Assembly: GCA_963853835.1 (NCBI GenBank)
Contig: OY970830.1
Span: forward strand, 39,331,966-39,395,965
Origin: Calendula officinalis
Lineage: Eukaryota > Streptophyta > Magnoliopsida > Asterales > Asteraceae
Reading direction: 5' to 3'
Length of the DNA: 64,000 bases
Made by a program: the position numbers and the translations under genes
Shown: piece after piece, positions 58,761-64,000 of the stretch
Layout: each line of letters starts with the position of its first letter
Numbering within the stretch: position 1 is the first letter of the stretch
The notes under the pieces: generated by a model
Seen by the model: only the letters and a program-made list of their open reading frames with translations
Told to the model about the DNA's origin: nothing
Database searches by the model: none

Positions 58761-58834
58761 GATCTTGGACATATATAGTACATTTTAACTACAAGCTGGT
58801 TAAGCACCAATTTCAAAGTGGTGTGAACTAGCCC

Positions 58835-60562
58835 TGTAACACCTCAAATTTTAATACAAAATATTGACCAAAATAAAACATTTTATAAATAGAAGAACAT
58901 CCTCAAATTTGGATTTACAAAAACCTTGGTATGAAATCAGAGTATAAAAGTAGGTGTTACAAAATAGATCATAACCAAGCTAAGACTAAATCCAATCTAG
59001 TGTTCTTCTAAACTAGGTCCCGCATCTCTATCCATGCGTACCTAAGCCTTCGATCCCGAACCTGAGTACATAGCAAAACAAAACAAGGAGTACGTGAGAC
59101 AAAACGTCTCGTGAGCTACATGGGTTTAGACCCAATGATAATAATAATAACCGAATGACATACGGGCAAACATGTAAGTAATCATCCATATAACTAGTCA
59201 CCCTATTGTGACTCTAATACCTTGCTTTCCTAGCAATCATATCTAGTTATCGGGTTGCCCCCGAACTAACTAGAACCACCTTGACTTATTAACCGAAATC
59301 CATCGCCATTAATAAGCCTCAAGATACTGGCAAGAGGGATTCGCCCAATCTACCAATACATGCCTTACTCGCCGGACTACCTCCAGTTAGCAAGACTACT
59401 ATCGTGGTGGAGTCGATGGGAATCCACCCAACTGCCCCTCACACCACACCTCATGACAGGGGGTCCCCCGCATCATCACATCATCTCAACATATCATAAC
59501 TCGATGGTTATGTCAATCTAGCTCTCGGCTATCACGTCTATCATCAAACAAGTTAGTTCAATACAACTATCGGTATAACTAACTACTAACTATTAGTCTA
59601 CACAATTAAGCAAATAGACCATAAACACAAGTAATAAAAATGTATTTCATATGCTATGTACTCAGTAAATCTCCACACGTACTCACCTTAGCAATAACAT
59701 GCTCCAACCGAATTCTTGCCACCAAATCTCTTGCTTCACAAATTCACCGACTTTCCAAGATGTCACCGAAAGCCTAATACAATGATCACAAGATGTTCAA
59801 CATCCCATACTACCAATAATGTATCCATTAACCTCTAATTACCATTAATTAACATTTTCCCCAACTATGGTGATTTACCAAACCCTAGGTTTAACCAACC
59901 CTTAAGATTCTTACCAATCTTAATCATACACTTGATCCCTTTGTTAATATATCATCTATTAAGTGTATACACCATTTATTCACCATAATCCATAACCCCC
60001 AATAACTAGGGTTTTAAACCCAAGCATCAAAATACATAGATCTAAAGCTACAAAGATCAAGGAGTGAAGATATACCTTTAATCTTCACTTAGGAGTGAAA
60101 TCAACCAAAGTTTTGAGAAGGAATCACCCAAGATCAGCCACTATGCTCGAAAATCGCCAAGGAGAGAAACTAGGGTTTATGTTTTGCATTTACGGCTGAA
60201 ATCCCGCATTTAATATGCTGTCTGACAGGTTCGCGTCGCGAACCCATAGTTCGCGTTCGCGAACTTCCCGTGTCCGGCACTTCGCGATCGTGAGCCCCTC
60301 GCGAACCCATCGCGAACTCTTTTGACCCAACGACCCAAAATCTCTGTCGACTACTCACGTTCGCGAACCAATGTTCGCGTGGCGAACTCCCCTGCACAGC
60401 AGGGCTGCAGTTTTCGTTCCTTGTCTCGACTCAGTTTCGTCCATAACTTTCTCATACGGTGTTCAAATGACACGAAACCAATTTCTACATTCTCTAAACG
60501 ATTTATCCTTATTTATCATATTTTTGTACAATTTATTTATTTACAAATTTCGGGTCGTTACA
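58835..60562 (-). repeat. 3' LTR of a Tekay-like Ty3/gypsy element
   Basis: 1,728 bp, beginning TGTAACACCTC and ending GGTCGTTACA on the plus strand, homologous throughout to the LTRs of the nested element at 11011-18693. It has the CpG-rich GTTCGCG/TCGCGAAC block at 60226-60390 but lacks the long TA run. AGCCC (58830-58834) should be one copy of the target duplication. The other end is outside the window. Confidence 0.92.
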
Positions 60563-60574
60563 ACTATCTACCCC

Positions 60575-63500
60575 TTAAGAAGATTCCGTCATCGGAATCT
60601 CATCATAGTTCACGAAATCCGGGTACCTCTTCCGAATCTCGTCCTTGACTTCCCAAGTCAAATTTGGCCCAAGTGAATGCTTCCACTTGACCAACACCAA
60701 TTCGATCTCTTTATTCCGGAGCTTCTTCGTTTTCGTTTCTAATATCGCCTCGGGCTCCTCGATCAACCGGTTCGGGCCGTCAACCCGCAACTCTTGCAAT
60801 GGAATAATATTTTCAACTTCCCCGACAAACTTCTTCAAATAACTTACGTGAAAGGTGTCATGCACACCTTGAAGCTCGGGTGGAAGTTCCAACTTAAACG
60901 CTTGAAGCCCGACCCGTTTCAATATCTTAAACGGTCCAACATACCTCGGACTTAGTTTTCCTTTCTTACCAAACCGCATCACACCTTTCCAAGGTGACAC
61001 TTTCAACATGACCATATCACCGACATCCAAGTCGTATGGTCTTTTCTTTAAACCCGAATAACTTCGTTGTCTATCTTGGGCGACTTTCATGTTGGTTTGA
61101 ATAATACCGGTCTTTTCATTCGTCACTCTCACGATCTCGGGACCCGTGAGTTTCGTTTCTCCCGCTTCCAACCAACAAGATGGAGTTCTACATTTTCTTC
61201 CATACAACGCCTCATAAGGCGGCATCTTGATAGTCGAGTGATAACTATTATTGTACGAAAACTCGACCAACGGTAAATGTTCGTCCCATTTACCACCGAA
61301 ATCTAGTACACACGATCTTAACATGTCTTCAACCGTTTGAATCGTTCTTTCACTTTGACCGTCGGTTTGCGGGTGATAAGCCGTGCTCAACCGTAACTTT
61401 GTACCCAACTCTTCTTGTAATGACCGCCAAAATCTCGAGGTAAACCTCGCGTCTCTATCGGATACAATCGATAACGGAACCCCGTGGAGTCGAACCACCT
61501 CATCAACATACAACTTAGCCAATTTCTCAAGTGGCAACGTTTCCCGAATGGCTAAAAATAACGCACTCTTGGTCAACCGGTCAACTATGACCCAAATGGC
61601 ATCGTGACCCTTACTCGTCTTCGGTAACCCTACTATGAAATCCATAGTTATGTCTTCCCACTTCCCGGCTGGTACAACCAATGATTGAGCTACCCCATGC
61701 GGTACTTGATGCTCGGCTTTCACTTGTGCACACGTGGCACACTTAGAGATATACTTGGCCACTCTCGCTTTCATTCCGGGCCACCAATAAACCCGTTTCA
61801 TATCTTGGTACATCTTTGTACTTGCCGGGTGAATCGAATACTTTGACTTGTACACATCATACAACAATTCTTTTCGGATACCACCGAACTTAGGAACCCA
61901 AATACGACCGCCTACGGTCTTCAACCCTTGTGCATTTTCGAGAAAATTTTGGTTCTTGCCTAACCGCTCTTGTCTTAACTCTTCTTTTCCCATAACTTCT
62001 CGTTGGGCATTCTTGATTCTTTCGATGATGCTCGAGACGACTTCTATACGTGTTAAAATTCCTCGGTTCGGTTTTTCATAGACCTTTCGGCTCAAGGCGT
62101 CGGCCACTACATTAGCCTTTCCCGCGTGATACACAATCTCACAATCATAATCGCCAATTAACTCGATCCACCTTCTTTGTCGCATATTAAGATCTTTTTG
62201 AGTAAACACGTATTGTAAACTTTTATGATCCGTGTACAACGTACACCGAGTACCATACAAATAATGCCTCCACAACTTCAAGGCAAATATAATCGCCGCC
62301 AATTCCAAGTCGTGTGTCGTGTACCTTAATTCCACATTCTTCAATTGTCGCGAGGCATCCGCTATCACCTTTCCTCTTTGCATCAACACACAACCGAGCC
62401 CTTGATTCGAAGCATCACTATAAACCACAAAATCTTCCATACCATCCGGTAACGTAAGAATCGGCGCGTTACATAACTTTTCCTTCAACAAATTAAACGC
62501 CTCTTCTTGCTTCTTCTCCCACACAAACTTCTCACTTTTTCTCGTTAACTTCGTGAGTGGAATCGCGATTCTCGAGAAGTCTTGTATAAACCTTCGGTAA
62601 TAACCGGCTAATCCAAGGAAACTTCTAACCTCGGTTGGAGTTCTCGGAGGCTCCCAATTTGACACCGCTTCAATCTTGGACGGGTCAACCTTAATACCAT
62701 CACACGTCACCACGTGACCTAAGAATTGCACTTCCCGCAACCAAAATTCACACTTCGAGAATTTTGCATACAACTTCTCCCGTTTCAACACGTCTTGAAC
62801 GAGCCTCAAATGACCTTCGTGTTCTTCTTCGGTTTTCGAATAAATCAAAATGTCGTCAATAAACACGATCAAAAACTTATGAAGGAACGGTTTACAAACC
62901 CGATTCATCAAATCCATAAAAATAGCCGGCGCATTTGTAAGACCAAGCGGCATCACTAGAAATTCATAATGACCATAACGTGTACGAAAAGCCGTCTTCT
63001 CGGTGTCGCCTTCTTTCACCCGAACTTGGTGATAACCCGATCTCAAATCAATCTTCGAGAAATAACTAGCACCTTGCAATTGGTCGAATAAGTCATCAAT
63101 TCTCGGCAACGGGAAACGGTTCTTAATAGTTACCTTGTTCAACTCTCGGTAGTCGATACACATTCTCATCGAACCGTCTTTCTTCTTAACAAATAACACC
63201 GGTGCACCCCTCGGTGACGAACTCGGGCGAATAAAACCTTTGTCTAACAAATCTTGCAATTGAGTCATCAATTCCCGCATCTCGGTGGGAGCTAAACGGT
63301 AGGGAGCACGAGCAATCGGCGTCGCCCCCGGGACTAAATCAATTTTAAATTCGACTTGTCTCTCCGGTGGCAAACCGGGCAAGTCATCGGGAAATACCTC
63401 GGGGAAATCCCGAATAATTTTGACATTATCCATTGACATCTTTTCCTTTCGGCCATCTAATACATATGCAATAAACGACGCACAACCTTTCGATATACTT

Positions 63501-64000
63501 TTCCTCGCCTTAATGGCGGTAATCACATTAGGCATGTGATGTCGTTTCTCCCCATACACATACACCTTCTCATTCTCGGGTGTCCTAATCGACACTATTT
63601 TCTTTCCACACAAAATCTTGGCTTGGTGCATACCCAACCAATCCATTCCGATAACCACATCAAACGCCCTAATTCCCATGGGCAACAAATCTACCTTAAA
63701 CTTTCTACCGTCTATTTCTATTTCACAATTTCTATAAATACATTCAACCATAGACGTTTTCCCGTCGGCTACTTCTATCTCATAAACCTCATCTAACATC
63801 TCGGTCTGCACATTCAATTTACAACCGAACTCATAAGACACAAACGAATAATTGGAACCCGAATCAAACAAAATATGAGTTGGCAAGGAGTTAATGAATA
63901 AAGTACCTGACACCACATCGTGTGCCTCCTTCGCCTCCTCCCGAGTGAGTTGGAAGGACCGCCCCTTCACCTTTGCCGGTTCCACTTTCTTTTGAGCCGT
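60575..64000 (-). CDS. Ty3/gypsy pol polyprotein with chromodomain (5' incomplete)
   Basis: The frame is open to the window edge, with at least 1,136 codons and no stop. Protease: LFDSGSNYSFVS (active site DSG, about residues 41-43 of the visible part). RT: APVLFVKKKDGSMRMCIDYR, FSKIDLRSGYHQVRV, FRTRYGHYEFLVMPLGLTNA and catalytic FIDDILIYSK (about 370-380). RNase H: YSDASNQGLGCVLMQ, ELAAIIFALKLWRHYLYG, YTDHKSLQY. Integrase: zinc block with YWWPGMKARV and CATCAQVK, then ITMDFIVGLP, IVSDRDARFTSRFW and YHPQTDGQSERTIQTVEDM (D, D, E). The C-terminus has the GPFKILKRVG-type GPY/F module and a chromodomain-like EPEAILETKTKKLRNKE followed by WKHSLGPNLTWEVKDEI. It ends in TGA or TAG near 60575 after MTESS. 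A chromodomain places it among Tekay-like chromoviruses, which target silent chromatin. Confidence 0.94.
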   Translation of the reverse strand, partial: TAQKKVEPAKVKGRSFQLTREEAKEAHDVVSGTLFINSLPTHILFDSGSNYSFVSYEFGCKLNVQTEMLDEVYEIEVADGKTSMVECIYRNCEIEIDGRKFKVDLLPMGIRAFDVVIGMDWLGMHQAKILCGKKIVSIRTPENEKVYVYGEKRHHMPNVITAIKARKSISKGCASFIAYVLDGRKEKMSMDNVKIIRDFPEVFPDDLPGLPPERQVEFKIDLVPGATPIARAPYRLAPTEMRELMTQLQDLLDKGFIRPSSSPRGAPVLFVKKKDGSMRMCIDYRELNKVTIKNRFPLPRIDDLFDQLQGASYFSKIDLRSGYHQVRVKEGDTEKTAFRTRYGHYEFLVMPLGLTNAPAIFMDLMNRVCKPFLHKFLIVFIDDILIYSKTEEEHEGHLRLVQDVLKREKLYAKFSKCEFWLREVQFLGHVVTCDGIKVDPSKIEAVSNWEPPRTPTEVRSFLGLAGYYRRFIQDFSRIAIPLTKLTRKSEKFVWEKKQEEAFNLLKEKLCNAPILTLPDGMEDFVVYSDASNQGLGCVLMQRGKVIADASRQLKNVELRYTTHDLELAAIIFALKLWRHYLYGTRCTLYTDHKSLQYVFTQKDLNMRQRRWIELIGDYDCEIVYHAGKANVVADALSRKVYEKPNRGILTRIEVVSSIIERIKNAQREVMGKEELRQERLGKNQNFLENAQGLKTVGGRIWVPKFGGIRKELLYDVYKSKYSIHPASTKMYQDMKRVYWWPGMKARVAKYISKCATCAQVKAEHQVPHGVAQSLVVPAGKWEDITMDFIVGLPKTSKGHDAIWVIVDRLTKSALFLAIRETLPLEKLAKLYVDEVVRLHGVPLSIVSDRDARFTSRFWRSLQEELGTKLRLSTAYHPQTDGQSERTIQTVEDMLRSCVLDFGGKWDEHLPLVEFSYNNSYHSTIKMPPYEALYGRKCRTPSCWLEAGETKLTGPEIVRVTNEKTGIIQTNMKVAQDRQRSYSGLKKRPYDLDVGDMVMLKVSPWKGVMRFGKKGKLSPRYVGPFKILKRVGLQAFKLELPPELQGVHDTFHVSYLKKFVGEVENIIPLQELRVDGPNRLIEEPEAILETKTKKLRNKEIELVLVKWKHSLGPNLTWEVKDEIRKRYPDFVNYDEIPMTESS

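Larger units (their letters stand above)
58835..64000 (-). mobile_element. Tekay-like chromodomain Ty3/gypsy retrotransposon (3' part, cut by window edge)
   Basis: The 3' LTR plus a long pol ORF with order protease, RT, RNase H, integrase, chromodomain, which is Ty3/gypsy chromovirus. The polypurine tract between pol and LTR reads AAGGGGTAGATAGT on the minus strand. The intact frame suggests a young copy. Gag and the 5' LTR lie to the right of the window. It shares LTR and polypurine tract with the non-autonomous element at 11011-18693 and is the kind of element that could have mobilised it. Confidence 0.92.

Overview
This window looks like gene-poor nuclear DNA of a eudicot plant, most likely Asteraceae. 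The reasons are AT-rich spacers, GT-AG introns, full-length LTR retrotransposons whose primer binding sites match initiator methionine tRNA, MITEs and SINEs, and a very large third ORF after pol in a SIRE-type Ty1/copia element. From memory I associate that ORF with composite (daisy family) genomes. No bacterial genes, rRNA, tRNA genes or CRISPR arrays were seen.

Layout. 1-3.5 kb: repetitive DNA interrupted by a 2.5 kb solo LTR (target duplication AAGAC). 3.5-5.8 kb: an unidentified gene-like remnant. 5.8-8.3 kb: a second solo LTR (CTAAG) with internal tandem repeats. 8.7-24.9 kb: a 16.2 kb Ty1/copia element on the minus strand (ATTAT), split inside its RNase H domain by a 7.7 kb non-autonomous Ty3/gypsy element (ATGTG). 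24.9-31.1 kb: spacer with a Helitron-type helicase fragment, two SINEs and a small Mutator-type element carrying a piece of a BSD-domain-like gene. 31.1-43.9 kb: the 3' part of a conserved plant gene (unc-13/DUF810-like, tentative) split by an 11.5 kb SIRE-type copia element (ATGTG). 44.0-47.5 kb: remains of an RWP-RK/NIN-like gene, part of it duplicated as a near-perfect 1.36 kb inverted repeat with a 69 nt loop. 47.5-54.6 kb: spacer with an ABCF ATPase pseudogene, a Harbinger-type MITE and a 38-nt G run. 54.7-56.2 kb: a three-exon ORMDL gene with a frameshift in exon 2. 56.4-58.8 kb: MITEs and an unknown ORF. 58.8-64.0 kb: the 3' LTR and pol of a chromodomain Ty3/gypsy element (Tekay-like) running off the right edge. 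Its LTR is the same family as the element nested in the copia.

Most coding capacity here belongs to transposons. The cellular genes are broken, apart from ORMDL, which is nearly complete. The strongest candidates for new biology are the NIN-like hairpin locus, the dispersed TACTACTGRT motif throughout the SIRE-type element together with its long third ORF, and the gene-capturing Mutator-type element.
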